Part shown: positions 15,922 through 24,796 of the stretch, in pieces
Position numbering within the stretch: position 1 is the first letter of the stretch
Layout: every line of letters begins with the position of its first letter
Source of the DNA: Puniceicoccales bacterium
Lineage (GTDB): Bacteria > Verrucomicrobiota > Verrucomicrobiia > Opitutales > JAIRKQ01
Assembly: GCA_031258695.1 (NCBI GenBank)
Contig: JAIRMM010000029.1
Coordinates: 1 to 32,632 of the forward strand
Direction of reading: 5' to 3'
Length of the DNA stretch: 32,632 bases
The notes under the pieces: model-generated
What the model was told of the DNA's origin: nothing
Databases searched by the model: none
What the model saw: only the letters and a program-made list of their open reading frames with translations
Program-made: the position numbers and the translations under genes

Positions 15922-16542
15922 TTATCCAAAAAATTCTTTTAAACCATCCCGGCTTGGTTTCATAGATTTTTGACCACTATGCCAATTTGCCGGGCAAACT
16001 TCCCCAAATTTTTCAAAATGCTGGAGGGCATCAACCATTCTCAATGCTTCATCGACGCTGCGACCAAGTGGCATGTTGTTGACTACGCAATGTTGCACAA
16101 TACCACCTTTATCTATTAAAAACAGCCCCCTGTAGGCAACGAGTTCTCCGGTAACTTTTGTGGTACCATCATCATCGTCTTCATAGCCGGCCAAAACGCC
16201 GTATTCATCGGCGATGGTTTTGTTTATATCGGAAATAATTGGAAAAGTAACGCCGTGAATGCCTCCCCGTTCGCGGGGGATTTCAAGCCACGCAAAATGC
16301 GAAAATTCCGAATCCGTTGAGCAGCCTATCAATGCCACATTCCTTTTTTCGAACTCTTGTGTCTTTTCCTGAAATGCCCAAATTTCGGTAGGACAAACGA
16401 ATGTAAAATCTTTTGGATAGAAAAACAAAACGACATATTTTTTGCCGAAAAACTGTTCCAGTGAGAAATCTAAGACAATGCAACCATCAATTACTGCCGT
16501 TGCTGAAAATTTCGGAGCTTTTTTCCCCACTAAAGTTTGCAT
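15922..16542 (-). CDS. 2-Cys peroxiredoxin (AhpC/TSA family)
   Basis: This thiol peroxidase reduces hydrogen peroxide and alkyl peroxides using a thioredoxin-type donor. With the start at ATG 16542 it is 206 residues, beginning MQTLVGKKAPKFSATAV as typical for Prx1/AhpC proteins. The peroxidatic Cys50 is in FTFVCPTEIW and the resolving Cys183 in GEVCPANW. An acidic insertion (EDDDDGTTKVTGE, about 121-133) lengthens the loop before the RGLFLIDKGG strand. An upstream in-frame ATG at 16611 would add 23 residues; neither start has a strong ribosome site, and the shorter form fits the family. It is divergent from the bS22-like gene and probably in one operon with the CofE-like gene. Confidence 0.93.
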   Translation of the reverse strand: MQTLVGKKAPKFSATAVIDGCIVLDFSLEQFFGKKYVVLFFYPKDFTFVCPTEIWAFQEKTQEFEKRNVALIGCSTDSEFSHFAWLEIPRERGGIHGVTFPIISDINKTIADEYGVLAGYEDDDDGTTKVTGELVAYRGLFLIDKGGIVQHCVVNNMPLGRSVDEALRMVDALQHFEKFGEVCPANWHSGQKSMKPSRDGLKEFFG

Positions 16543-16659
16543 GGGTTTCTTATATGCCCTGAACTCGTTCCTGTAAAGATAAAAATCTAGAAAAAAGTTC
16601 TTTACTTGCATAACATATTCTCAATCGTAGGCCAAAGCTAGATAATTTGTCGATTCAAT

Positions 16660-16761
16660 ATGGGAAATCTGAAGAAAAAACGTCGTCTTAAGATGAACAA
16701 ACACAAGCGTAGTAAACGCTCAAAAGCTAATAGGCATAAGAAAAGGCTCTGGGGAAACTAA
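16660..16761 (+). CDS. bS22/AURKAIP1-COX24 domain small ribosomal protein, 33 aa
   Basis: A 33-codon frame encodes [20 protein letters not shown] and then [13 protein letters not shown]. The pattern [16 protein letters not shown] is the signature of the AURKAIP1/COX24 (mS38) family. Its bacterial members are tiny basic proteins, one of which is bS22 near the mycobacterial 30S decoding region. The protein is only 33 residues, which is normal for the family. It is divergent from the peroxiredoxin gene. No strong ribosome site is visible. Confidence 0.82.
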   Translation: MGNLKKKRRLKMNKHKRSKRSKANRHKKRLWGN

Positions 16762-16993
16762 ATCGCCGTCCCGGGCAAGGCAGTAGCTTTATCAATAGAT
16801 TTAGGAAATTTGTAATCACTGTGTTTGATAGCGGCATTCAAATGCAAGACAGTCAGGCGAAGCGACTATATTTCCTAGCTCAGAGGTGAAGATTAAAATT
16901 GCCGTTGACGCTGTCCATCGGCATTTGGAGAGGTTAGGAGTGAAGATTGTATGAATATAACCTGCCAGGGGGAAATAACCATGGGGAATGGTG
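16762..16993. other. 232-base region without a convincing gene
   Basis: Between the bS22-like gene and the end of the 506-residue gene there are only short open frames. One, on the plus strand, reads K-I-K-I-A-V-D-A-V-H-R-H-L-E-R-L-G-V-K-I-V and ends at a TGA that overlaps an ATG at 16951. It looks protein-like but has no start or family and may be a remnant. Confidence 0.3.
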
Positions 16994-18514
16994 TTATGGA
17001 TTTGGCGGTGTTCCTTGTGTCGGTCGACCATTTCTGATGAAATTTATTAGGGGCTCGCTGTACAGTTCTTGTTCAGCTTCTTGTTCGACAAATTCCACCA
17101 ATTGTTGGTAAGTGGCATCGCTGATATCTGCAGGCATGATATCCTCGAAAGATATTAGAGGTTCCACGCCCGCCAGTGCCCTGTCCTGAATAAATTTCAA
17201 GACCATACGGATGGTATCTCCATTTTTCTCCGGTTTTCTCAGCAACTCAGCAAGGTTAACTCCTCCGCATAGTAGCTGCACTTGTTCATCGGTAAGGGGC
17301 TCGATCCCATTTCCTTCCACTGCTTTTTTCATTGCTTGCAGGGCAACTGAGGAAAAAAAATCTAATCTAACATCGCCTTTCAATGGGCAATGGGCAAATG
17401 GCATGAGCAAGCGCGCAGAATAATTGCTATTTCTTTGTATTGCATACATTAATTCTGGTTTTTCCAAAAAAAACCCACTTGCCTTTTCCAAAAAGATTTT
17501 TTCACTTCCCCCCTGATCATTAATACCTTCTCTCTGTGCTTCTGCTGCTATTCCTCTCAGTCCATCCACCAAGGCTTTGAGGTTTGCAGTTTGTTCGTTT
17601 GGCTCTCTGCCGAAACACTGTAAAAGACCAGTGAAATCATTATTCATTCCATCAAACACTTTCAAAAAGTTCTCACAGCCTTGTACACCATCCCTCAATG
17701 TGGGTAAAGACCTCGCATCTTCCAAAAGCTGCAAATATGAAACTCTTTCACTTTCTGAGCCAGTAATTATATGGTATATTGTGTCTGTTATGAGAGAAGC
17801 AATTTTTTCATCTGGCGGTTGCAAGTACTTTGCTTGTGCATCCTCGTTGGACAAACAGTACATCCCTTTGTCCAAACAAAATTGATTAATGAATGAAAAG
17901 TTTTTATATCTCCCAATGAAATTTTTTATGTCAATTTCGGCTTCTGATTTTGATATCTCCTCGTGTGCTTCCCTTAAGCATGGGATAAGCAATTCCTTGA
18001 TGAAGAAATCTCTCCGGACATCTGGGTCTTCGGCCAGAAGGTCATGAACTACCGGAAGGATCTGGGGAAGCTCACTGCCATCGCAACTTTTTATGGCAGT
18101 TGCTAGATTTTCTTGAAACTCTTGGTCCTTAAAAAGCTCTTGATCCTTGCTTGCGGCAATTTCGGCTCTAAGCTGTTGTATGGCCGCCTCATATTTTGGT
18201 CCACCAAAATCGGTGCTCAGCCACCGTATAAACTTCATAATGAAGTTGGGGTCAAATTTGCCATCTTTCAAGTCTTTAACAAAAGTTTGAACCTTTTGGT
18301 TTTCCGTATCAAATCTAGCACAAAAGCGTTCATCCAGTCCAAACTTATCTTTTAACACCTGCTGAGCTATGGTTAATTGCCGTGGTTGTGGAGCCGATTC
18401 CGGACTGCTTTGTGTCGAAATTTTGCGATCCCCGACGGAACTGGGTTGCCCTGGCACCCCTGGCATTTCCAAATTTGGAGATGGAGTAGATGTACTACTT
18501 AATGGGTCACTCAT
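16994..18514 (-). CDS. hypothetical protein with disordered Ser/Pro-rich N-terminus, 506 aa
   Basis: I do not recognise this protein. Residues 1-45 are rich in Ser, Pro, Thr and Gln (for example MSDPLSSTSTPSPN), low in complexity and without a hydrophobic core. The remaining 460 residues are predicted helical and soluble, with scattered cysteines, and the C-terminus is again Gly/Pro-rich. There is no Sec signal or membrane helix. Such a disordered Ser-rich start on a large orphan protein is seen in substrates of type III secretion, but no secretion gene is visible here. ATG start without a clear ribosome site. It lies 123 bases downstream of the basic repeat protein on the same strand. Confidence 0.7.
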   Translation of the reverse strand: MSDPLSSTSTPSPNLEMPGVPGQPSSVGDRKISTQSSPESAPQPRQLTIAQQVLKDKFGLDERFCARFDTENQKVQTFVKDLKDGKFDPNFIMKFIRWLSTDFGGPKYEAAIQQLRAEIAASKDQELFKDQEFQENLATAIKSCDGSELPQILPVVHDLLAEDPDVRRDFFIKELLIPCLREAHEEISKSEAEIDIKNFIGRYKNFSFINQFCLDKGMYCLSNEDAQAKYLQPPDEKIASLITDTIYHIITGSESERVSYLQLLEDARSLPTLRDGVQGCENFLKVFDGMNNDFTGLLQCFGREPNEQTANLKALVDGLRGIAAEAQREGINDQGGSEKIFLEKASGFFLEKPELMYAIQRNSNYSARLLMPFAHCPLKGDVRLDFFSSVALQAMKKAVEGNGIEPLTDEQVQLLCGGVNLAELLRKPEKNGDTIRMVLKFIQDRALAGVEPLISFEDIMPADISDATYQQLVEFVEQEAEQELYSEPLINFIRNGRPTQGTPPNP

Positions 18515-18637
18515 ACCGGATGAAACAGTGTATGACCAAATATTTGGATGTCAAGGCGAACAACTGGACAACATTTTGGGATTTACGTAAAAAGCAGATG
18601 TTTCGGTAAAAGTAAGTAAAAAGACTTGGACGGGTGC

Positions 18638-19993
18638 CTATTGGTCAAATAGGCTATCGATGGGCTTCACATATCGATTGCCAGATGCATCTGCAAATAC
18701 GATGTGATCTTCGTTTGCTTCTGAAATGAAAACCGTAGAATCAGCACTTATCGGACCGCTACCATCGATGATTCTATCATCGACTTTTATTTTGCACGAA
18801 TTTTTATCGCACATCACTTCCGATACCCTATGGCTGTGGAAAAAGCCATCGACGGCCTTTTGGAGGTCGGTGTAGCCACCCGATCGGACAGGAGAAGCTT
18901 TCGCAAAGGCGTGGTCTTCCTTCGTCCTTTTGCGTTTTGAAGCGACGTTTTCATTTTCGTAGCCATGCAAAACATAGTGTTTTTGCCTTAGGAGGTCCTT
19001 TTCATGTTTTACTGCGAGGGCCGCCCGTGCATACTCTATCTTTGATATTTGGCTATCGTAGGTTCTCACCCCAACGAATGCTATAATTGTAAAGGCCAGA
19101 GGTAATACCACCGCAGGTTTTTGCAAAACCACCAAAGCATTGCCATAGGAAAACTGAGCTTTTAACGACGAGAACCGAGTTTTTAGTGACGCACGAGCAT
19201 TTGAAATGGAAGATTGTAAGCTCGTAGCATAGGTGGCACATCTCGTCCTAAAAGTATTGGCGGACTTTTTCAGGAAAGCGTGGAAGGATGTGAATGGGTA
19301 GGTGATGGCTTTTACCGTAGCATTGATAATATTTTTGACGGATTGGACTAGCACACGGATGGATGCCAAAATTGAATCATATATTTTGCGGATAATGTTT
19401 TTGACGGATAAGCATAGGAACAAAACTCCTTTACACGCCATTTGGCTAACAAAAATGGAAACGGATACCAAAAACTTTAGGGCATTTGTCAACTTTTGAT
19501 TGCCAGATTTGATAAAATTTCGAAATTTTGTCAAACAGGATCGCACAACATTGATCCCTTTTGTCACCAGCAAGCATGCCCAGTCAACCATGCGCATAAC
19601 ACCAACCTTCGTCACTTGCAAGGACACAACGAAGGCAAGTTTTAACAAATGGGCAATTTGGAAAATAACTTTGGAGAATTGTTTGCGGAAGTTGGATATT
19701 GCCGGTGCCAGCGTTGTTTTAACATGTCTAAATTTCCCAACAGCTTTACCAGCTTTCCCCTTGGCAGCCCTATATATTTGGACGATTTTGGCAGCCAATA
19801 AAGTAGCAACTCCCATCGCATGTTTGGACATTGCCTTTAAAACTTCGATTATTTTCGGAAGTTTGGCTACCAAGGCATTCTTGGTGAAACCTTTTATTGC
19901 CGTTGAAAATTTTCGTTTTTTCTTTGACAAATCTCTACGAAAGTTGGGTGAGGTATTTCGCAAACATCTATCTTTTTTGGAGAAATTTTTCAT
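18638..19993 (-). CDS. hypothetical very basic protein with 22-residue amphipathic repeats
   Basis: I do not recognise this protein of about 451 residues. Residues 1-40 are strongly Lys/Arg-rich. Residues about 40-290 form long amphipathic and hydrophobic helices. SVKNII occurs twice, 22 residues apart, and the underlying DNA repeat GATAAT-x-TTTTTGACGGAT (19325-19343 and 19391-19409) shows a recent 66-base duplication. A membrane helix lies near residue 315 (VVLPLAFTIIAFVGV). A Cys-containing beta-rich C-terminal domain follows after a charged linker. Start ATG 19993 is preferred; TTG 20002 would add three residues. It lies about 33 bases downstream of glgP, so it is probably transcribed with it. 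A membrane-interacting role is inferred from composition only. Confidence 0.65.
   Translation of the reverse strand: MKNFSKKDRCLRNTSPNFRRDLSKKKRKFSTAIKGFTKNALVAKLPKIIEVLKAMSKHAMGVATLLAAKIVQIYRAAKGKAGKAVGKFRHVKTTLAPAISNFRKQFSKVIFQIAHLLKLAFVVSLQVTKVGVMRMVDWACLLVTKGINVVRSCLTKFRNFIKSGNQKLTNALKFLVSVSIFVSQMACKGVLFLCLSVKNIIRKIYDSILASIRVLVQSVKNIINATVKAITYPFTSFHAFLKKSANTFRTRCATYATSLQSSISNARASLKTRFSSLKAQFSYGNALVVLQKPAVVLPLAFTIIAFVGVRTYDSQISKIEYARAALAVKHEKDLLRQKHYVLHGYENENVASKRKRTKEDHAFAKASPVRSGGYTDLQKAVDGFFHSHRVSEVMCDKNSCKIKVDDRIIDGSGPISADSTVFISEANEDHIVFADASGNRYVKPIDSLFDQ
19325..19409. repeat. two copies of a 19-base repeat, 66-base period, inside a coding region
   Basis: GATAATATTTTTGACGGAT at 19325-19343 recurs at 19391-19409 with one substitution (A to G). 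The 66-base spacing equals 22 codons, and both copies encode SVKNII in the basic helical protein. Confidence 0.75.
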
Positions 19994-20026
19994 ATGGATC
20001 AATGGTGAGGTTATTTCATGGATAAA

Positions 20027-22543
20027 TTACTCTACGTTGATGGGGGCAAGGTCCCAAATCTTTGTCGCATAGTCCTTAATCGAACGGTCACTGGAAAACT
20101 TTCCAGAACGCGCAATGTTCAAAATTGCTTTTTGTGCCCACTTTTGCTTATCTTTGTATGCTCCATCAACCTTCTTCTGCGTCTTCACGTAATCTTCGAA
20201 GTCAGCCAATACAAAGAATGGGTCACCGCCGGCGAGCAAACTATTCCTTATGTTCCTGAGGGGAGCTTCCCTGTATTTGGTCACGAAGAAGTTTGATGCC
20301 ATCCAGTCTAAAATGGAACGTAGTTCTTCATTCCCATCGTAGTAATCGCAGGGAAAATAACCCGTTGTGCGGAGTTTTTTCAGTTCCGTTTCCGTGTGAC
20401 CAAAAACAAAAATATTAGCATCTCCGACTTCTTCTTTAATTTCAACATTTGCTCCATCGAGGGTACAAATTGTGCAGGCACCATTCATTGCCAGCTTCAT
20501 ATTTCCTGTGCCCGAAGCTTCTTTCCCCGCCGTAGAAATCTGTTCCGACAGGTCCGCCGCAGGAATAATATCACAGGCAAGGGAAACATTGTAATTCGGC
20601 AAAAATACCACCCGTATTTTATCGTTGTTTGGATTGTTGTTTATTTCATTTGCCACAATATTGATCCCGTGAATTATTTGTTTTGCCATGTAATATCCGG
20701 GGGCTGCCTTTGCTCCGAATATAAATGTTCGTGGTACTATATTTTTGTCGCCCCTAATGACGCGTTTGTACACATATAAAATGTGCAATAGATTGAGGTG
20801 CTGCCGCTTATATTCATGCAAACGTTTGATCTGTACGTCGAACAGGGAATTTGGGTCGACTTCTACGCCGCATAGTTTTGAAATTTTTTTGGCGAGGGCT
20901 AGCTTATTTGACGTTTTAATTTCTAAAAACTTTTGTTGAAAAGTAGAATCGTCGGCAAAGTCTTCCAATTTCCGCAACTGTTCGGAATCTTCTGTCCATT
21001 TTTGCCCGATTGCCCGGTCGAGTAGTTTTGAAAGATTTGGATTGCGACATCTGATCCACAACCTTGGTGTTACGCCATTGGTAACATTTGTAAATTTTTT
21101 CGGATACATCTGGCAAAATAGCGGAAATAGCAAATTTTTCACCAATTCCGAATGCATGGAAGCCACACCGTTTATGTATTTACAACACACGACGGCCAAA
21201 TACGCCATGCGGATAACCTTATTTCCATCGCCACCGATGATTGACAGGGCATGTTTTTTGGAATCATCGCCCGGCCATTTTTTTTCAACCTCTTCCGTGA
21301 GGAATCTGCCATTGATTTCGCAGATTAGCTGATAGTGTCTCGGAAGCAAATATTCAAACATTCCCACCGACCATTCTTCCAGTGCTTCCGGGAGTAGTGT
21401 GTGATTTGTATAGGAGAAAGTTTGTTTGCAAATATTCCAGGCCTTGTCCCAAGAAAAGTTTTCTTCATCGAGTAAAATACGCAATAGTTCCACAATCGCA
21501 ATGATGGGATGCGTGTCGTTCAATTGGATGGTTACCTTTTGGGAAAAGGAATCAAAACTTTTATTACCATTTTTAAACCTACGAATGATATCTTGTATGG
21601 AGCAGCTGACGAAAAAATACTGTTGGGTCAATCTCAAAATTTTGCCGCCCTCCGTGGAATCGTCGGGATATAACACCTTAGAAATGGTATCATTTTTTAC
21701 CTGCTTGTCCATTGCTTCAAAGAATTTGCCTTCGTTGAACATTTTCAGGTCAAACTCACTCGCTGAACGTGCTTCCCACAGGCGCATAAAATTCACCGTA
21801 TTTGATTTGTACCCAATTACCGCGACGTCCCAGGGTACCCCCTGTATCGTTTCGTAGTCCTGCCAAACGGGTTTCAGATTTCCGTTGCCGTCATAGCAGT
21901 ACTCGACCTTACCGTACAGCTTGACAATTTGGGTATTTTCCGGCCTACAAACCTCCCATGGTGTCCCGGACATTAGCCAATTGTCAGGCTTTTCCACCTG
22001 TTTTCCATCCACCAGCTCCTGGCGAAAAAGTCCCAATTCGTAGTGAATTCCATAGGCTACAGCTGGATAATTGAGGGTCGCCAAAGAATCCTGAAAACAA
22101 GAAGCTAGTCGTCCGAGCCCTCCGTTTCCCAACCCCATGTCCGGCTCCACATTTACAATGTCATCGAAATTCTGCCCTAGTATTTCAAGCGCTTTCTTTG
22201 TGTCATCGAGGATGCCGAGATTGATCAAATTGTTCTTCAATAGTCGACCCGGTAGATATTCCAGCGACATATAATAAACCCTCCGCACATTATTTATGTG
22301 ATGGACTTTTTGTGTGCGTATGAACTGTGACATTATCATTTCTTTTGCCATCAGGCACACCGCCACCCACCAGTCGCGTAATGTTGCAGACGTTTGGTCC
22401 CTGGCCAGGTCAAACTGTAAATGTTTGATTATTGACTCCTTGATCTCCAATTTGAAATCCTGTGTTTGGACTTTCTCATCCATTAGCTTACTTCCATTTT
22501 TTTTGGTTACTTTTACGACTTTCCCAAGATCTAATCTTTCCAT
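20027..22543 (-). CDS. glgP: glycogen/alpha-glucan phosphorylase
   Basis: This PLP enzyme releases glucose-1-phosphate from glycogen or maltodextrins. The 838 residues match the usual length of GT35 phosphorylases. Motifs include RRVYYMSLEYLPGRLLKNNL, split as RRVYYMSLEYLPGR and LLKNNL, then EPDMGLGNGGLGRLASCF-x-DS and QLNDTHP. Further on are KRLHEYKRQHLN and the PLP site EASGTGNMKLAMNGA, with the Schiff-base lysine at about Lys683. The N-terminus has about 35 residues before the first conserved helix. ATG start with a weak GGAT site. It is divergent from the hydrolase-like gene; the basic repeat protein follows it on the same strand. No other glycogen gene is in the window. Confidence 0.97.
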   Translation of the reverse strand: MERLDLGKVVKVTKKNGSKLMDEKVQTQDFKLEIKESIIKHLQFDLARDQTSATLRDWWVAVCLMAKEMIMSQFIRTQKVHHINNVRRVYYMSLEYLPGRLLKNNLINLGILDDTKKALEILGQNFDDIVNVEPDMGLGNGGLGRLASCFQDSLATLNYPAVAYGIHYELGLFRQELVDGKQVEKPDNWLMSGTPWEVCRPENTQIVKLYGKVEYCYDGNGNLKPVWQDYETIQGVPWDVAVIGYKSNTVNFMRLWEARSASEFDLKMFNEGKFFEAMDKQVKNDTISKVLYPDDSTEGGKILRLTQQYFFVSCSIQDIIRRFKNGNKSFDSFSQKVTIQLNDTHPIIAIVELLRILLDEENFSWDKAWNICKQTFSYTNHTLLPEALEEWSVGMFEYLLPRHYQLICEINGRFLTEEVEKKWPGDDSKKHALSIIGGDGNKVIRMAYLAVVCCKYINGVASMHSELVKNLLFPLFCQMYPKKFTNVTNGVTPRLWIRCRNPNLSKLLDRAIGQKWTEDSEQLRKLEDFADDSTFQQKFLEIKTSNKLALAKKISKLCGVEVDPNSLFDVQIKRLHEYKRQHLNLLHILYVYKRVIRGDKNIVPRTFIFGAKAAPGYYMAKQIIHGINIVANEINNNPNNDKIRVVFLPNYNVSLACDIIPAADLSEQISTAGKEASGTGNMKLAMNGACTICTLDGANVEIKEEVGDANIFVFGHTETELKKLRTTGYFPCDYYDGNEELRSILDWMASNFFVTKYREAPLRNIRNSLLAGGDPFFVLADFEDYVKTQKKVDGAYKDKQKWAQKAILNIARSGKFSSDRSIKDYATKIWDLAPINVE

Positions 22544-22658
22544 TTTTATCCAGCTCAGAAGAATTGAATGTAAATTTTTAATAATTTCAATCTAAAAAAT
22601 TTTTAACCGACAAGTCTTTGATTTGACTTCTTCCCAATACTTCTTTAGAGGACATATT

Positions 22659-23693
22659 ATGAATAGTGTAAACAATGGCGGTTCAATCGGATTTTTCAAT
22701 GTGCTTCAACGGGGACTCACAAAGGCAATAGAAGTTGTAAGCGCTGCCGGCCGTACAATTGTGAGAAATCTTTCAGAAATTCCAAGAATTCCTCGGCCGT
22801 TGGTGCCATTAATGCGGAGTACACAATCATTGGCGCAGGTATTGGCACAACCAATTGATGGGGGCACTTTTTCGGAGCTTCCTGCAACTCCCCTGGGTGA
22901 CATGTTTGGAATATGGAGTCCGAAATATGTTAACTTCATTCGAAATCATTGCATGAAACGATTTGAAGAATGCGTTGGCAACGGCGTTACAACCATAGAA
23001 GATTTGGACAAGGTTTTTGTTGCTAGGAGCGAATTTGCTCCGGATATTTCCGTTGCACAGGCACAGGATTTTGGATTCATACTGCCTGGGAATATCTGTG
23101 ACCTCATGGAGCGTAATCCAAATCTAAAAATAAAGCCATTGGTGATAAGGTGCTTTGGGGTCGGGTCAGGAAGCACCGTGGCACAAATTCAAGAAGGGGC
23201 AAAGAATATACTTTCATTGTCAACCGATAGGCTGACATTGTCCAATGCTCTGGTACTGTCTCACATCGAATCGGTACGGCAGAGGTTTGAATCCGACCCA
23301 AATGTTTTGGTCATTCCCTTCATGACAGGATTTTCCATGGGAGGTATGTTTGCCAGCGCCATAGCACTACAGAACAACTTTCCGTCGATGGTTTTCAATG
23401 GTTTAGGCCTCGGGAAAGCCGGCTGTGATTTTGTTGGAGAGGAAAATTGGGCAAGGGCACAACGGCAGCCAAATAGTCACATTGCCATGTTTGTTGACCA
23501 CGATTTTGTGGCATCGCCAGATTCTTCATGGCGTAATGTTACAAAAATACCAGGTCATATCGTTTCCATACCAGGAGAGAATTCTGCCAATCCTACCCTT
23601 GGCGAAGAGCGAGAAATCCACTGCGCCTACAAGAAATATTTCGACAGGGTGCACCAAAATCATCTTGTTTCCCGTGCACATGCAGATGTCTAA
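22659..23693 (+). CDS. putative alpha/beta-hydrolase (lipase-like), 344 aa
   Basis: The C-terminal half carries a nucleophile elbow GFSMGG, with Ser226, preceded by a hydrophobic strand (NVLVIPFMT). Asp280 or Asp282 in VDHDFVASPDSS and His335 in HQNHLVSRAH are in the right order for a Ser-Asp-His triad of class 3 lipase or Mbeg1-like type. The first 180 residues are unfamiliar, with a Gly/Asn-rich start and no signal peptide. Start ATG 22659 has AGAGGAC six bases upstream and is preferred over an upstream TTG. The gene is divergent from glgP and convergent with asd. A serine hydrolase is likely; the substrate is unknown and it may act outside the cell. Confidence 0.6.
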   Translation: MNSVNNGGSIGFFNVLQRGLTKAIEVVSAAGRTIVRNLSEIPRIPRPLVPLMRSTQSLAQVLAQPIDGGTFSELPATPLGDMFGIWSPKYVNFIRNHCMKRFEECVGNGVTTIEDLDKVFVARSEFAPDISVAQAQDFGFILPGNICDLMERNPNLKIKPLVIRCFGVGSGSTVAQIQEGAKNILSLSTDRLTLSNALVLSHIESVRQRFESDPNVLVIPFMTGFSMGGMFASAIALQNNFPSMVFNGLGLGKAGCDFVGEENWARAQRQPNSHIAMFVDHDFVASPDSSWRNVTKIPGHIVSIPGENSANPTLGEEREIHCAYKKYFDRVHQNHLVSRAHADV

Positions 23694-23767
23694 TTATTTA
23701 CCTATTTGCTCAAAGGCTCTTTCTCTTACCAGCTCCTTTCCTTGACCTTTGACTCCTTTCTTTCTAA

Positions 23768-24760
23768 TTAGCTTTGATATCTGGTGTGTTCAAGATGTTC
23801 CATGATTTGTATCGCATTGAGGGCGGCTCCCTTACGAATTTGATCTCCCACTACCCACATTGTGGCTGCATTTTTCAAAAATGTATCCTTCCGGAGGCGT
23901 CCAATTCCGATATTGTTTTTACACGCTTGTTTCAACGGTGTCGGAAAAGCACCGGGAAAATAATCGATGTGTTCATTGGTCGCTAGTACCCGTTCGGCTT
24001 CATCCAGGTCGAAGGGGTTTCTGAATCTAGCAATTATGGACATGGAATGGGCTCTTAGAATTGGCAATCTAACACAGATCGATGAAACTTTTAACCTTTG
24101 CAGGGATAAAATTTTTCTGCTCTCATTGGCCATTTTCAACTCCTCGGAAGAGTAGCCGTTGGAAGAAAATTGCCCAACTTTGGGGATGGCATTTTGCAAT
24201 ATTTGTTCCCCAAAGACATCCTGCGATAGGGAAAAATTCCCGATGATATCCTGTTTTAGTGCCTCTATTCCGGAATGACCAACCCCGGAAACGGCCTGAT
24301 AGGTGGAAACATAAAAGCCCGAAAGTCCAAACCTTTGATGGAGTGGAAACAAGGCCATTAGCGCAATGATGGTTGAACAATTTGGGTTGGCTATGATATT
24401 TTTATGGTTTTCCAGGGCACGGGGATTTATTTCCGGAATGACGAGGGGAACATCCTGGTGCAATCGAAAAGCAGCACTATTGTCGATGCAACAAATATTA
24501 TTTTCCGCCGCCACGGGGATAAATTCTTTGCTAATCTCTTCACTGGAACAGAAAAGCAAATAGTCCAAATCCCTTAGTTTTGATTTTTCTAACTTTTCAA
24601 CCCCAATGCCTTTGCCATTAAAATGTATTTTCCTTCCATCGGATTTTTCGGATGCGAATAGGCAGAGGTCGGTGACTGAAATTTTTCGCTGCTCCAATAG
24701 GGAAATAAATTCCGATCCAACAATTCCTGTTGCCCCGATAATTCCTATTTTTATGTTCAT
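23768..24760 (-). CDS. asd: aspartate-semialdehyde dehydrogenase
   Basis: Asd makes aspartate semialdehyde, the precursor of diaminopimelate/lysine, threonine and methionine. The 330-residue protein has the NADP-binding start IGIIGATGIVGSEF (5-18), the catalytic Cys128 in NPNCSTI, the QAVSGVGHSGIEAL motif and the late RLPILRAHS with the catalytic His. Length is normal. ATG start. It is divergent from ispE with only 36 bases between start codons, so their promoters must overlap. It converges with the hydrolase-like gene across a 74-base gap. Confidence 0.97.
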   Translation of the reverse strand: MNIKIGIIGATGIVGSEFISLLEQRKISVTDLCLFASEKSDGRKIHFNGKGIGVEKLEKSKLRDLDYLLFCSSEEISKEFIPVAAENNICCIDNSAAFRLHQDVPLVIPEINPRALENHKNIIANPNCSTIIALMALFPLHQRFGLSGFYVSTYQAVSGVGHSGIEALKQDIIGNFSLSQDVFGEQILQNAIPKVGQFSSNGYSSEELKMANESRKILSLQRLKVSSICVRLPILRAHSMSIIARFRNPFDLDEAERVLATNEHIDYFPGAFPTPLKQACKNNIGIGRLRKDTFLKNAATMWVVGDQIRKGAALNAIQIMEHLEHTRYQS

Positions 24761-24796
24761 GGGCAGTTTAATACCGAGTTCAATGGGTTAGGAACT

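Noticed and set aside
16816..17031. 71-codon minus-strand ORF downstream of the 506-residue gene
   Set aside because: It overlaps the end of that gene, has no ribosome site and shows no protein-like pattern.
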